From contig AZLU01000345.1 in the NCBI GenBank assembly GCA_002224055.1, positions 1 through 29,595 of the forward strand: a stretch of DNA of 29,595 nucleotides, given 5' to 3'. The position numbers and the translations under genes were made by a program. Of the stretch, positions 11,859 to 22,329 are shown in pieces. Position 1 is the first letter of the stretch. Every line of letters starts with the position of its first letter. Under the pieces are notes generated by a model. The model worked only from the letters and a program-made list of their open reading frames with translations. It had not been told where the DNA came from and did no database searches. Source of the DNA: Pezizomycotina sp. ARF18. Taxonomy: Eukaryota > Ascomycota.

Positions 11859-14800
11859 ATGTCCGGATCACACTCCCTCACCCTCACCCTCCTCCTCCTC
11901 ATCAACATGGTCAACCTCTGCCTCCACCGCCACAACCCTCCTCTCCGCCTCCCCACCGGACCTCAACCTCCGCTCAACCTTCACCACCGCCTCCCCGCCT
12001 CAATCCTCTCCGACCTCTCATCCCTCGAACAGGAACACGCCTCAAACAGCCACACCCGCCGCATAACCTCGAAGCTCTCGACCCTCCTCTCGTCAATCGA
12101 CCGCTTCGGGTCTGCGATCGACGTGATCTCGAACGTTAATCCGGAAGTAATGAGCTTGCTGTGGGTGGGTTTAGGATTTTATAGTTATCGTCAAGAGCTT
12201 CAACGGGTTTTTCGAGAGGATGGGGAGTTGTTGGGGCAGCTGGTGTCCACCCTGCCAAGGATAGAAGAGTACGTCAAGTTATTTCCGAGGAGTAGCATGC
12301 TCAGCGACTCCGTCAGTCTGTACTACAACGAAATATTTCAATTTTGCACGAGAGCGGTGGCATGTTCCAGGATCCATCAGACGGACTACGTTCAAAATCG
12401 CGAGGTACAGCTTGTGGAAGGACTTCGAAACCCTCTTCGAGTCTTCCATCAAGAATTTAAGCCGGTACAGAAAAGAAGTGGAAAAGCAGGCGGAGCTAGC
12501 GCAGATGGTCCAACTCGGACAGTTCATACAGGACTTCAACATATCCAAAAACGGGATGGACATGACCGGAGTGGGAGGTGGAGAAGTTTACGTCGGCGCT
12601 ACAACCGCTCGACCCGAAGCTGATCTTAGGAGTTTATTAAAGATGAGAATGCGTAATACGTGTCGCTGGATTCTCTCCGATGCGCATTTTACGGAGTGGG
12701 TCAATAAACTTGAAGGAGGGGATGTACTATGGATCCACGGTATTCCCGGTTGCGGAAAGTCCGTGCTCGCCGCTACGATCGTTAGCGAGCTTAGAAATCG
12801 GAGTTTTAGCGGCACGCTGTTCTTCTTCGTTAGCTTTCGGGATGACAGGAAGGTGGAGTGTAAGAAGATACTGGCGAGTTTGCTGCGGCAGGTATTCGAT
12901 GAGGAGGATGAGGAGGCGGTGAGGGTTGTGGAGGAGGAGATTAGGGATGTTGATTTGGAGATGGAACCGGCGACGGAGGTTGTGGAGGGTGTGTTACTTA
13001 GGTTGCTGGAGAGGAGGAAGGGTGTGAAGGTTGTTATAGATGGGTTGGATGAGTGTAATGAGGAGGAGTACCTACGCCTTACTTCCTTCATCACTACCGC
13101 CGCGAAAACACGGGTACCGGTTTCGTCGTGTTGAGTCGGCATATTCCAGCTATATCCACCGCTTTTAAAGAGTACCCCACGTGGAAATTACTACTTCGTC
13201 TACGAACGACGACATGGCATCATACATCGCCTCCTTCCTCTCCTCCACGCAAGACCTCGACGACACACTCATACAAAAAGCTCGGACGACACTACTCGAA
13301 AACTCGCAGGGAATGTTTTTGTGGATACGGCTCATGGTAGCCGAATTAAAGACCGCAGACTCGGTGTGGGAATTCGAGCAGATACTCGAACGGAAAGCTG
13401 TTACGTTATCTGATGCGTACGAGAGGGTTATTGCACGCTTGAGAGGATGGGGAGCGAGAGGAGGAAGGTTACGGCTTATAAGATCCTTGCGATGGTCGTT
13501 ACGGCGATGCGACCGCTGACGTTGAGGAGGTATCCTGCGCGATCGCGATATGGGATGACGAAGGCACGACGGAAATATTAGAGGAAAAGAGGAAGTTACG
13601 GAATCCGAGGGGTACGGTGAGGAACTTTGCGGGCCGCTGGTGGAGTTTCGCGGGAGCGACGATCGGCGGAAGAAGACGGGGGACTGGAAGGGTGACGATG
13701 CTGGAGAAACGAAGGTGGTGTTCGTGCATGCACCGTCAAGGAGTTTTGGCGGGAGGTTCATGGAGGCGCGGCCGGGGTTCGTTAATCATGGTCAGCTGGC
13801 GAGGATTTGTCTTGCGAATCTGGCGTTTGAGGAGTGTTTAGTTCCGCCCGTCGGAGCGGTGTTGGGGAGAGCTATGACGTTACGGTTGCGGCGTACGGTG
13901 GGTTGATTGATAAGCAGCCGTTTTTGCGGTATGCGGTGACGTATTTTTGGTATCACGTCGTCGAGTGCGATATCTCTCCCATACAGCAACAGCTACGTAC
14001 GTTTCTGGAGAGGAAGGTATGTAGCGTCACGTGGTGGTGTACGTTCCTCTACTTGACGACGTACGAAGGGCGCGACGCGAGGTGGTTATCCGTTTTACTA
14101 CCGTACGTCGAGAACCTCAAGTCTCTCCTCCCAGTCCGCTCCAACCCTACAAATTTGACACGGGAGGTTAAGGAGACGGCGCAGATGCTGGTAAACTGGA
14201 CGCTGCCACCCGATATCGTTCACGTCATGCGGTTTAATGCGACGGACTGGTTACCGAGCGCCGTAGCTTGCTTTGGAATTATGCGTCACTACTGCCTGAG
14301 TTAGTAGAGAGGGAGAGGGAGAAGCAGGGGCAGTGTTTGAGTCCCAGCGGACGCGGCGGACCGTTGCAGGCTGCTGCGGCGGCGGACGCGGTGGAGTGCA
14401 TTGAGGTACTACTAAAAATGGGATTAGTCCGATTGTTGAGGAGGAAGTTGGTTATCAACCGCTGCATTACGCGGCGTACTGTAACCGCGTACGCTCGCTC
14501 GATTTGCTGCTCAAGAACGGCGCGGATCCGAAACTACTGAGCATTAGTCCATGGGGAATACGCCGTTACACGATACGGTACACACCGGCGCTCTCGAAGC
14601 AGCGGAAATTCTCGTCGCGCACGATCCGGGTTTGATAGCGGTGGAGAACGTGGATGGGTTGACGCCGTTGGAGTATGCTTGTGAGCATAAGAAGTGGAGG
14701 TTCGCGAGGTTGTTCGTTAGGCAGGAGGAGGTTATAAGGGGATGGAAGCGGAGAGGAGGGACAGGGCGCTGTTGTTTGTGCGGAGAATGGGATGGATGTT

Positions 14801-14917
14801 GTGGCGGAGAAGTTGAGGTGGTTGGGGGCTGTCGAGAGGGGTGGGGTGATGGGGATGGGAGGTGGAGGAGAGGAGGACGAGCTGGGAGGATGGGAGGGAG
14901 GAGAGGAAGGGGATTAG
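11859..14917 (+). CDS. NACHT-domain NLR with C-terminal ankyrin repeats (frame-broken)
   Basis: A fungal STAND ATPase. ATG 11859. The helical N-terminal part shows FGSAIDVISNVNPEVMSLLW, then YVKLFPRS and YYNEIFQFC. This resembles the N-terminal helical domain of many fungal NLRs (DUF7708-like; not certain). The NACHT core follows: WIHGIPGCGKS (Walker A, 12739-12762), TLFFFVSFRDD, and VVIDGLDEC (Walker B, 13030-13056). A helical-domain segment holds LSDAYERVIARL, then RPLTLEEVSCAIAI. Ankyrin repeats lie at about 14360-14720: PLQAAAAADAVECIEVLLKMG, PLHYAAYCN..LDLLLKNGADP, NTPLHDTVHTGALEAAEILV and LTPLEYACEHK. About 1,020 residues; the likely Gly/Glu-rich end is TAG 14915-14917, while another frame runs to 15009. 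Slips near 12360, 13125, 13180, 13450, 13620, 13870, 14420 and 14560. No intron recognised. The first 40 residues are uncertain. No N-terminal effector domain is recognisable. Confidence 0.8.
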
Positions 14918-15250
14918 GAGCTGAAGAGGAATCGGTAAGGGGGATGTGGGAGGTGGGAGGTGGAGGTGGGATTACCATGGGACATCGTTTAGCATCTTTC
15001 ACGGTTTAAAGAATTTTGTATCGTGATCTTATATTTAAATTTCATTGGCGACCTTATTGGTTCGAATGTGTTAACAAAAACCGCAAACGACGCTGGCGGT
15101 TGTGATAGATTCTAGATACTGGACAGGGCATATTGGTTTCCCTTGTCTTTTTGTTTTAATGGACGGTTGGAACAGAAACATTTTGATTACATTGTGCCTC
15201 AAATTTAAGGGGGAAAAAAGTGAGGATACGGTTCCATAGTTTCCTCAGGC
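14918..15250. other. Short intergenic region, convergent 3' ends
   Basis: It lies between the NLR stop and the stop of secreted paralog E on the opposite strand. The first part is G-rich and may still be coding in another frame to 15009. The rest is AT-rich 3' flank with nothing recognisable. Confidence 0.35.
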
Positions 15251-15649
15251 TTACAGCTTCTTAACCCTAATCTCCGCGCACATATCACCGCCCTCGGGGC
15301 ATTATAAAACTGCGATATCACGCTAAAATCATTCCCCGCATCGTCCTTCTTTACGCCGTAGGCTACGGTGCCGTAGCATACGTACCAGACGCTGTCATTC
15401 ACTACGACGAGGTAACCCTTGCTGTCGATCATCACGTCCGTCGGTATGTAGGTAGGTTTTGTTGTAGCTGCGGGTTGATGTTACTGTAAGTTGTGGGGGA
15501 ATGGGGGAAGTGGGATGTGGTGGGGAGGGGTGACTTACGGATGCCGGGAGCTTTGATGGAGATTTTGAAGGATTCGGAGCCGTAGATTGGTATGGAGTTA
15601 CATGCTAGCTATTGTGCATACCAAAGAGGCATGACAAATCTACAGGCAT
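15251..15649 (-). CDS. Paralog E of the small secreted protein family (short form)
   Basis: The C-terminal exon (15467-15251) reads without interruption: IDSKGYLVVVNDSVWYVCYG, then a hydrophilic stretch ending VICA and, after one slip, EIRVKKL with TAA 15251-15253. A 71-nt intron (15538-15468, GTAAGT..CGCAG) separates it from exon 1, which ends SFKISIKAPGI. This is the same intron position after Ala-Pro-Gly as in A, B and C. The N-terminus is weak: ATG 15649 gives a short hydrophobic lead, with one slip before the ACNSIPIYG stretch, and the DNA upstream turns AT-rich at once. At about 108 residues E lacks the middle half of its paralogs. It may be a truncated copy or a distinct short member. 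Function unknown. Confidence 0.5.
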
Positions 15650-16425
15650 CGATGTAATACTTATATAGTTAAAAAAGTAAGGAACTTCAGCTAGAGATAT
15701 TAAGTTCTTAGCTAAAAGATATTAAGAGATTACGACGATAAGGCTATAAGCTGTTAAGGCAGATTGCATATATTATATCGAGATTATAGTATCGTTAGTT
15801 TATTATATATAGTATCGTGTATTCCCTCAGTTAGAATAGTTAGTTCTGTATCAAATCCACAAGTTCGATCCTATCCTATATTATTAGATATATCATAGAT
15901 CTGCGCCAGCACTACACATGCAAATAAGCGTAGCCGTGAAAAACGCTATGGAATAGAAATTTATCTTCATCGTGGTTATGTTTGAGCAGGTGAATTGATT
16001 GCAAAAGCTATGTCATCCAGGAGCTCAATGACTATGCTATCTTTATAAGGCCTCTTTGAAGGTGAGTTGCGAATGAGCGACATTGCAAAAGAGAATTGAG
16101 AAGAGATCGAAAGAAACGGCTTCTCACGGGGGATGGTATTGTACTTCAGCAACTCGCGCAATACTAATAAAATATCAAACTATCAATGCGCTGATGAGAA
16201 CTGAACGAGGCATTGTCTTGGTGCGATAATGGAAATATTGAATCTAAATTACTATTGTACAAGATACTTTCAACGCCGGAGTCTACTCTATACCGAGGAA
16301 GAATTTCTAATGGAACAGGAACTATAAGTCAACAACCTTCAGCTTAACAGCGATGCACTGCACCTCATCGACGCCCACATCGGGTTCTTCCACACGCCAG
16401 GCTTACCGAAATATCGGCCTGTAAT
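15650..16425. repeat. AT-rich degenerate stretch, possible repeat relic
   Basis: At 15655-15900 the DNA is strikingly rich in TA steps (repeated ATATTAAG, GCTATAAG and TTATATA-like words) and has no sustained frame. This is the look of mutated repeat relics, such as RIP-affected DNA, in ascomycetes. From about 15970 it becomes less biased. A 61-codon minus-strand frame (15976-16161) shows no family features. No terminal repeats or transposase motif seen. Confidence 0.35.
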
Positions 16426-17132
16426 TCACGGATTACCCTTCACATCCGGCCCCGCGAACGAGTGCGACCAATTCTCATCGTCGCCGCCACAAACAACCAC
16501 GTCTTCCAGCTTGGTACGCACTATCCACCCCAAGTTCGCAACAACGCTCTTCCCCCCATCCTCCGCAGAAACAAACAGGTAGTCTGTAGAACAGTCGGTT
16601 GGGCTTTTCCTGATTGAAGTGCATGAACACCGGCTGCGCGTATTCTGCAGCGCCCGGGCCGTCTGCGGGTAGAATACCGCGAGGGATAGTTGTATGAAAT
16701 CGGTGTGCGTGGTACTGGTGAGAAGACTGTGTATAGGCGGAACTGTTCGGCGTGTGGATGACGAAGCTTGCAGAGTCGATGTTGTATTGGGCGCGGCCGG
16801 GGGAGGATTTAATGCCGTATTGGGGTTGCCGGCGTTCATGAGGAAGATTGGGCGTAGCGATGTCCGGTTGCGAAGGGCAGGGACCGAATTCAGCGGGATG
16901 TTGAGGTAGGAGCCGTCGTAGCTGGTAACATCGATGAAAATTAGTATATGGATGTAAACAACTCGCAGGGTATGGACTTCGACGGCCTTTGGGAGCAGAG
17001 GGCGTAATTTACCTTTGCCCTGGAGCTTCCACTTGAAGGTAAAAATGCTTGTTATTCAGTGGGATCGTGCCGCAGCTGCATAGGTACGACAGCTTAAGCG
17101 GCGAGAAGGTATCTGAAGGCTGGGAAACGCAT
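16426..17132 (-). CDS. Paralog A of the small secreted protein family (frame-broken)
   Basis: ATG 17132 starts a signal peptide (MRFPAFRYLLAA, then an Ala-rich stretch after one slip). Exon 1 (17132-17013) ends HFYLQVEAPGQ. A 91-nt intron (17012-16922) follows, and exon 2 opens SYDGSYLNIP, then NAGNPNTALN. The C-terminal part holds an IVRTKLEDVVVCGGDD strand and ends GPDVKGNP with TGA 16426-16428. About 205 residues with at least three slips. A TATAAATA box lies at 17238-17231, about 100 nt before the ATG. The shared motifs and intron tie it to B and C. I do not recognise a named family; an extracellular role is inferred from the signal peptide. Confidence 0.6.
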
Positions 17133-17459
17133 TGTATGACACTAAGGAAGTAAATGGATGATATTCGGGGAACCTAAGCCGGACCTGGCAGGTGCAATAT
17201 TCACAGGGCGGTGTTTAGCCTAGATATGTGTATTTATACATAATCCAATATCGTTTTCTTCGCGGAGCCGTTGGCGGTTCTACCTCGCTGCTTCAAGTTC
17301 CACGTGTTTGCATTAAGGGCGCTAGGACTCAGAACAGATTTTGTCGCCGTTAAGGCTGTAGGCGCCGGATATCAGCTTCGCGAAGCGCGGAGAATGTTGC
17401 AAGGCCTTAATGCATTAATATATCACTGATCCTGAATTTTTCATTTTGTAGTTGGTTGG
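17133..17459. other. Intergenic region between paralog A and the next signal-peptide ORF
   Basis: Nothing recognisable apart from the TATA-like box at 17231-17238 serving the minus strand. Composition is ordinary. Confidence 0.35.
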
Positions 17460-17764
17460 TCAAACCCTTTCTTCATTACAGTCAACGACCGGTTTTGCAT
17501 TTGAAAATCTATTTGTTAAGCTAATGCGCTCATTATCTGACGTGTAACAAATATCTCCTTTGTGTACAACAACCATGGGAGTTTCGATAAGTTTGGACGT
17601 CATTTCCAAGGGTTTCTCTCCCAGCTTAATATAACCGTGTTAAACTGTAAGAGACTGCCTACTACCGTTACCACCTCCAAGAATAAGCGGGCCTCGGCGG
17701 TTCCTCCTGCGACAAGTAGGATTAAGCAAGTTATATAAATAGTGCTAACATACTGTTCTCTCAT
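17460..17764 (-). CDS. Small predicted secreted protein, unassigned (F)
   Basis: ATG 17764 opens MREQYVSTIYITCLILLVAG followed by GTAEARLFLEV: a clear signal peptide with a cleavage site after the TAEA stretch. After one slip near 17650 the frame continues through KLGEKPLEMTSKLIETP, MVVVHKGDICYTSDNERI and PVVDCNEERV to TGA 17460-17462, about 101 residues. Two cysteines lie in the mature part. It sits between paralogs A and B on the same strand but lacks the Ala-Pro-Gly/intron motif, so membership of that family is not shown. Another in-frame ATG lies upstream at 17887, but the signal peptide favours 17764. Confidence 0.4.
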
Positions 17765-17917
17765 CTTGGCTATCATTTGCATTTTAGCGCCAGCGCTGCC
17801 CTTGGGCGTTCTCCTCATGGAGTGTAAACTGCCGTCAGACTGACTGAAGCGCACGGCGCCGATCCCAGCTCGGGTTACTCCAGACACCTGGCGGGCCCCA
17901 GTAGATAGTTCTAAAAT

Positions 17918-18581
17918 CTACCGGTCTCCCGAGATGGTCTGAAGTGGAAAGCACATGAGCCCAGTACGGCGAGGTACGCCGCATACAACCCACTCACCCG
18001 AATCCGTGCCTCGTCCTGGCTTCGTACCCGTTCCTCCTGTTATCGTTAACTTGGAGCCCGAAAGCTCGACCTTCGGATACGCCAGTACTTTGGGAACAGG
18101 CGGGTGAGTAATAGAATTAGCGAGTATCGGTATCTGGTAGTCTCCAGCTTGAGGGTAAGAGAACGCCAGGCTGAGAGGCACGACTTTGTTCGTGGTAGTA
18201 TCGTAGAAGGAGTAGGAAAGCGTGCCGCGGCCGTCTATTAAGAAGCGTCTAAGGCTCGCGAGGATGGGATATTGAATTGGGTATTCGAGTTTCCGAGATT
18301 CAGGAGGAGTAGTTCTGAGCCGGGCAGGACAGACGCTCCTTGAACATGCGTCCCGCCCTCAGTGGGAATGTTCAGGTAGGCTCCATGGTAGCTTTAGGGA
18401 ATATTAGCGGACTGTAATGCGCAGCGAGTGACTGGAGAGGCTCTGAGTAGTGTGAACTATGCCTCACCTTTGCCCTGGAGCGTCCAATTGTAGGTAAAAG
18501 GATTTGCCAGCTGTGTCTAGCTGCGGGAGACAGTCGCCGAGGCGCAAAGCACTCGCGGCTATAACGTAGAACAACTTTCAT
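17918..18581 (-). CDS. Paralog B of the small secreted protein family (frame-broken)
   Basis: ATG 18581 leads, after one slip in an A-run, into a hydrophobic signal (FYVIAASALRLGDC). Exon 1 ends SFYLQLDAPGQ at 18468. A 76-nt intron (18467-18392) follows, and exon 2 opens SYHGAYLNIPTEGG. Further motifs are LLLLNLGNSNTQFNI, GRGTLSYSFYDTTTNK, PLSLAFSYPQAGDYQIPIL, YPKVELSGSKLTITGG and GEWVVCGVP, ending at TAG 17918-17920. About 195 residues. The predominance of short alternating hydrophobic stretches suggests an all-beta fold. Paralog A matches it at the intron, at YLNIP, at GN-NT and at the VC motif. A TTTTATAAAA box lies about 190 nt upstream (around 18775). Confidence 0.65.
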
Positions 18582-21001
18582 GAGGGGAAATGCTGTAAAC
18601 TTTCGCTGTCCTGTGGATCTTGTGTATTATGGCCGTATCGTCTCTTGACGTTCCGCCGGGGCATAAACTTGTCGGTATGTAACTATTATGGCCGCCTGTA
18701 AATCGTATAATCGCGTGGCTTTGATATATTATTTTCTTAACAAAGTGGAATTGGCTTTTCACTCCTTGTTTTATAAAACCTTTGTTAGCGACGGGCTGAA
18801 AGGAATACAAAAAAAGAAAAAACTAACTCCCCACCCCCTATAATTCCATTAAGTGCCTCAATAGCCGCCAGCTAAACCCCGAAAACCGCGTTGGGCGGGT
18901 TCAAGCACATAAACTTGATAGGACGGCTCGACACCGTAGTGGAAAGGTAATAATATGTTCTTCCGAAATGTCTTCGGTATATGAAGAACGCCGAGTGCAA
19001 AATCTCGGGCATGATTCATAATAGAGTCTAGCATGTACCGCATCAGAATCGAATAGAAATGAGACGTACGACAGGTCCCTACTACCCACGTGAGGATTTT
19101 CCTGAAAGGTTCATCATGTCAAGAGGTAAATCCAGCTCGAGAAGGGAACAGATTAATTTTCTTCTGTCCCAAAGCATCGATTTAAAGTAAATCAACTCGA
19201 GACTGATACATGTAGCGCGGTTAGCTTTCAATGGCCTGGGTTACAATGTTACCTGACAGTGTAGGCAAGAGATCAAAATGGAAAATAACCAAAAAAAAGA
19301 TAAGGAACCTCACTACCCTATTCGAAGCGCATCACTCGGCCCTCAAAGCATTCGAAACCGCCATCGAGGACATGCGGAGGGATGCAAAACCCACTGGCAT
19401 TGACGTTAACGCGTCTGGAAATGGCCGGAACATACCAGTCTGCGGTTAGAGACGAGTAACCAAGAAGAACAACAGACGACCGCAGGCCTTGGGCCTCGTA
19501 TTGGGTTCCTTTTTTGGGTGTAATGAATATACTCGTCCTTTCGATCAGTGTTGTTATGTGGATCTGGTGATCTTGAGCTTTACTGGAAGCAATGCCTAGC
19601 TGGCACTTTCGCCAGACATCCGTCATCCATTGGTCTCGCGTAACTTGCTAAATCCAACCCCAAAAGCATAGAATGTCTGTTCACCGGAGTACACAAGATA
19701 GTTTGATTTAAGGGGCAGCTCTCGGAAGGTAAAATACTTACCTGAATAAAAGTATAATGAAAGTATGCCGCTGCTGAGATACTGTCAAGAGCTCGATAAA
19801 GTTAATCGAGTTATGTATGAGATCACTCGCAAGAGGCTGTTCGTGGGCGATGCTAGAAGCAAATGAGTTAAGCAATTGAAAAATTCCCAGTACCTAATGT
19901 TGTCAAATCCCTTTAAGTAATATTATCATGATGATGAAATATTATTAGTTACTTTACAGGATTTTTTTTTTTTTTGTTCAGGATAGATTTAAAAGGGATA
20001 GATAGAAACTAAAATAATTAGGATATCAAACAACGCTTCTTTTTTTCCTTCCTAGCAAAATTTAACCAATTCGTCTCTGTTAAAAATACATTATAATAAA
20101 TAACTCAAAAGCTCTGGATCATAAATATTTGTATTATCAAGGAAGTTAAACATTATATATAATTTCGGAGTTAAAAATATTAGAATATCATTTTCATATG
20201 TTGATTTGGTAATCGATGGGATGATCGATAGCTTCTATGTATTTGATACTAGCTAGAGTGAAAAATAGATAGATTTTTCTTTTGTAGTAAATGTATTGAT
20301 ATTTGAATTGAATATATATAAAGAAAATCGTACAAAGGCTCATTAGATGCGTTCGTGCAACTGAGGTCGTTAATGAAGCGTGGAGTCAGGCGTAGGTACT
20401 TAAGTACGTAAACAAGATTACGGAGCTAGAATAGGGGAGAGTTACTGTAAATGCTTTTCGTGAACATTTACTCGATATTACGTTTTATAGCTATTGTAAC
20501 GGATTTTTAGTTTGGTATATTTTCAAAGCTTTAAAGTGGTATAAGGTACTAGTATTTGCTTTCAGCTCGTGTTTCATGAAATCCTTTATTAGATGATAAC
20601 TACAAGCAGTTACAAAACCCTCTCTCTCTGTCATCTTGCTAAGTGACCCATTAGCCGCCACTTAAATCCTAGTGATAGTTATAGTTTTAAAGGATTGAGA
20701 CGTTTTCTTCTCGAACTGCCGCAAGAGGTCGCTTTTCTAAGTTGGCGAGGAGCTTTTCTGAAAGATTTAAGGTATATCAGCAGAGCCGGAGTAAAATTTT
20801 CGGGCACTGTTTGAGGATTAAGTATAGCATCTACTTATTGCGAATGGTATAGAAACCACATAGTATTGTTACATATTAATATTAAGAGATCTCTGATTTT
20901 AGAATTCTTCAAATAATGTTTCCTGGCCCTCATTTACATCATTTGTTCCTAATTTTTCTTGCTATCTCACCGGCAGTGATTTGAAGCCAACACCAACACA
21001 G
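18582..21001. other. Long AT-rich gap without a convincing gene
   Basis: From about 19880 to 20950 the DNA is strongly AT-rich with T-runs (19962-19975, 20040-20047) and no open frames, like degenerate repeat DNA. The less biased part (18800-19660) has opposing 72- and 102-codon frames at 19231-19449 (plus) and 19318-19626 (minus) that match nothing I recognise. No transposase, LTR or terminal inverted repeat seen. Confidence 0.4.
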
Positions 21002-21784
21002 TCATCCCGAGTGAATGGTTAGGCTGGAATTCGCTTGATTTTCACGGCTTTGCAAGGTACCGACCCTCGTACCGGGTCGCTCCACAAACCCGGCTTCCCC
21101 AATGCAGAGCTTTAAAATTAACAGATTCGAGTTAATATCCAAACCGGACACAACGTGGTCCCAGTTTGGATTATCCCCATCGCACACGACCACGAGTTTC
21201 CGTTCCCGTAGTTCAAACGGTGTATCTCTATCTCCAAAAACTCGTCGTCGTACGCGGACATCGCCCTGACCCAGTTGAAGGTGAAGTACAAAATGGGAGC
21301 GACATCACCAGTCCAGAAGGGCTGCCAGAAGCCACCGTCTCCGACCTCGATGTAGCGGAAGGCGAGATTGCAGTATTGCAGCACATTGGTATCGGGGTTG
21401 GTGAGTCCCAGACCTATACGTGTACTGTACCAGTTGAAACCGGTTCCTCCGCCCGTCGATTCAATTTTGTATTGGGGATTTCCATGTTGATGTATATCGG
21501 GTAGGCGTAAGTGTTCCACGGACGGCATACATCCTGGCCTGTGCCGCCTCTCGTCGGGTTATAGACGTTTAGGTAGGCTCCGTGATATCTTATACTGAGG
21601 TTAGTCTGCAATAACACTACCTTTGAAAAGAGAGGGTCAAGATACTGAATAGGCTCGGCTTACCTCTCGCCCGGTGCGTATACCTGCAGGAACTTGGGTT
21701 GTAATCTGTTGCGTAGGCGTATGGGTAAAGCCCTATGGCGAATAAAACGTATGCAAGTATTGAAATGTCCATTGCTGCTTGCAT
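21002..21784 (-). CDS. Paralog C of the small secreted protein family (frame-broken)
   Basis: ATG 21784 opens a clean signal peptide (MQAAMDISILAYVLFAIGL, then YPYAYA). After a slip at a CCC run, exon 1 ends KFLQVYAPGE (21664). The 75-nt intron is 21663-21589, and exon 2 opens RYHGAYLNVYNPTRGGTG, then IPNTKLN. A second slip leads into TNPDTNVLQYCNLAFRYI, FWQPFWTGDVAP and LEIEIHRLNYGNG. A third leads to VVVCDGDNPNWDH, matching the VVVCGGDDENW stretch of paralog A. The last frame ends at TGA 21002-21004, but the true stop could be earlier. About 235 residues. A TATAAAGG box at 21971-21964 is 180 nt upstream. Confidence 0.65.
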
Positions 21785-22329
21785 GGTATCTAGAAACTGG
21801 TTCTTATGGTTCTCATTCAGGCAAAATAGGCGCTCTTTTGATTAATGGTGTATCTGTGTCCTTGAGATACTAAGTTAGAATTTGCCAACTTGCGGCCGGT
21901 GTAACCACCGATTAATGTGCTTAGCGAAACAAGTATTCTAGGAATAAGTCGTTGCCTCTTTCCCTTTATAAGGGCGCCGCCATTTGACCAACATGTGCCT
22001 CATGCAAAGAAATGAAAGCGCTATCTAACTACGTTTGTGTGTTTCGGGATGGGTTATTGAGACGAGACAATTGATCTGAATCTGGCACAATGCGTACTGT
22101 ACAAAGAATACCGTGAACAGTTTTCATGACTGACTCTCGGCTCGCTTCCTTTAAGTTTAGGGACTTTGGTCCATTGATCTCATTTTAAATGATAAAGATT
22201 ACAAGAACCAGCAGCGAAAGATTAATCGAATGTTATTATTATTATACTCTTTGTTAAGACTATGGTCACTTTTCACAGCAAGGCCACCCAACCTACCGTT
22301 TCGGCACGACCCGTCTCGTCGATCCTTTC
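21785..22329. other. Intergenic region between paralogs C and D
   Basis: No gene seen. It contains the TATA box of paralog C (21964-21971) and a short ATT/ATA-rich patch near 22230-22245 just beyond the stop of paralog D. Confidence 0.4.

Noticed and set aside
11549-12139. Proline/His-rich plus-strand frame spanning the poly-A run
   Set aside because: Its Lys stretch is the poly-A read as codons and its Pro-rich part is the NLR 5' coding region in the wrong frame.
19231-19626. Opposing 72- and 102-codon frames
   Set aside because: Neither shows a signal peptide, a domain motif or splice-supported extension. I could not choose a strand.
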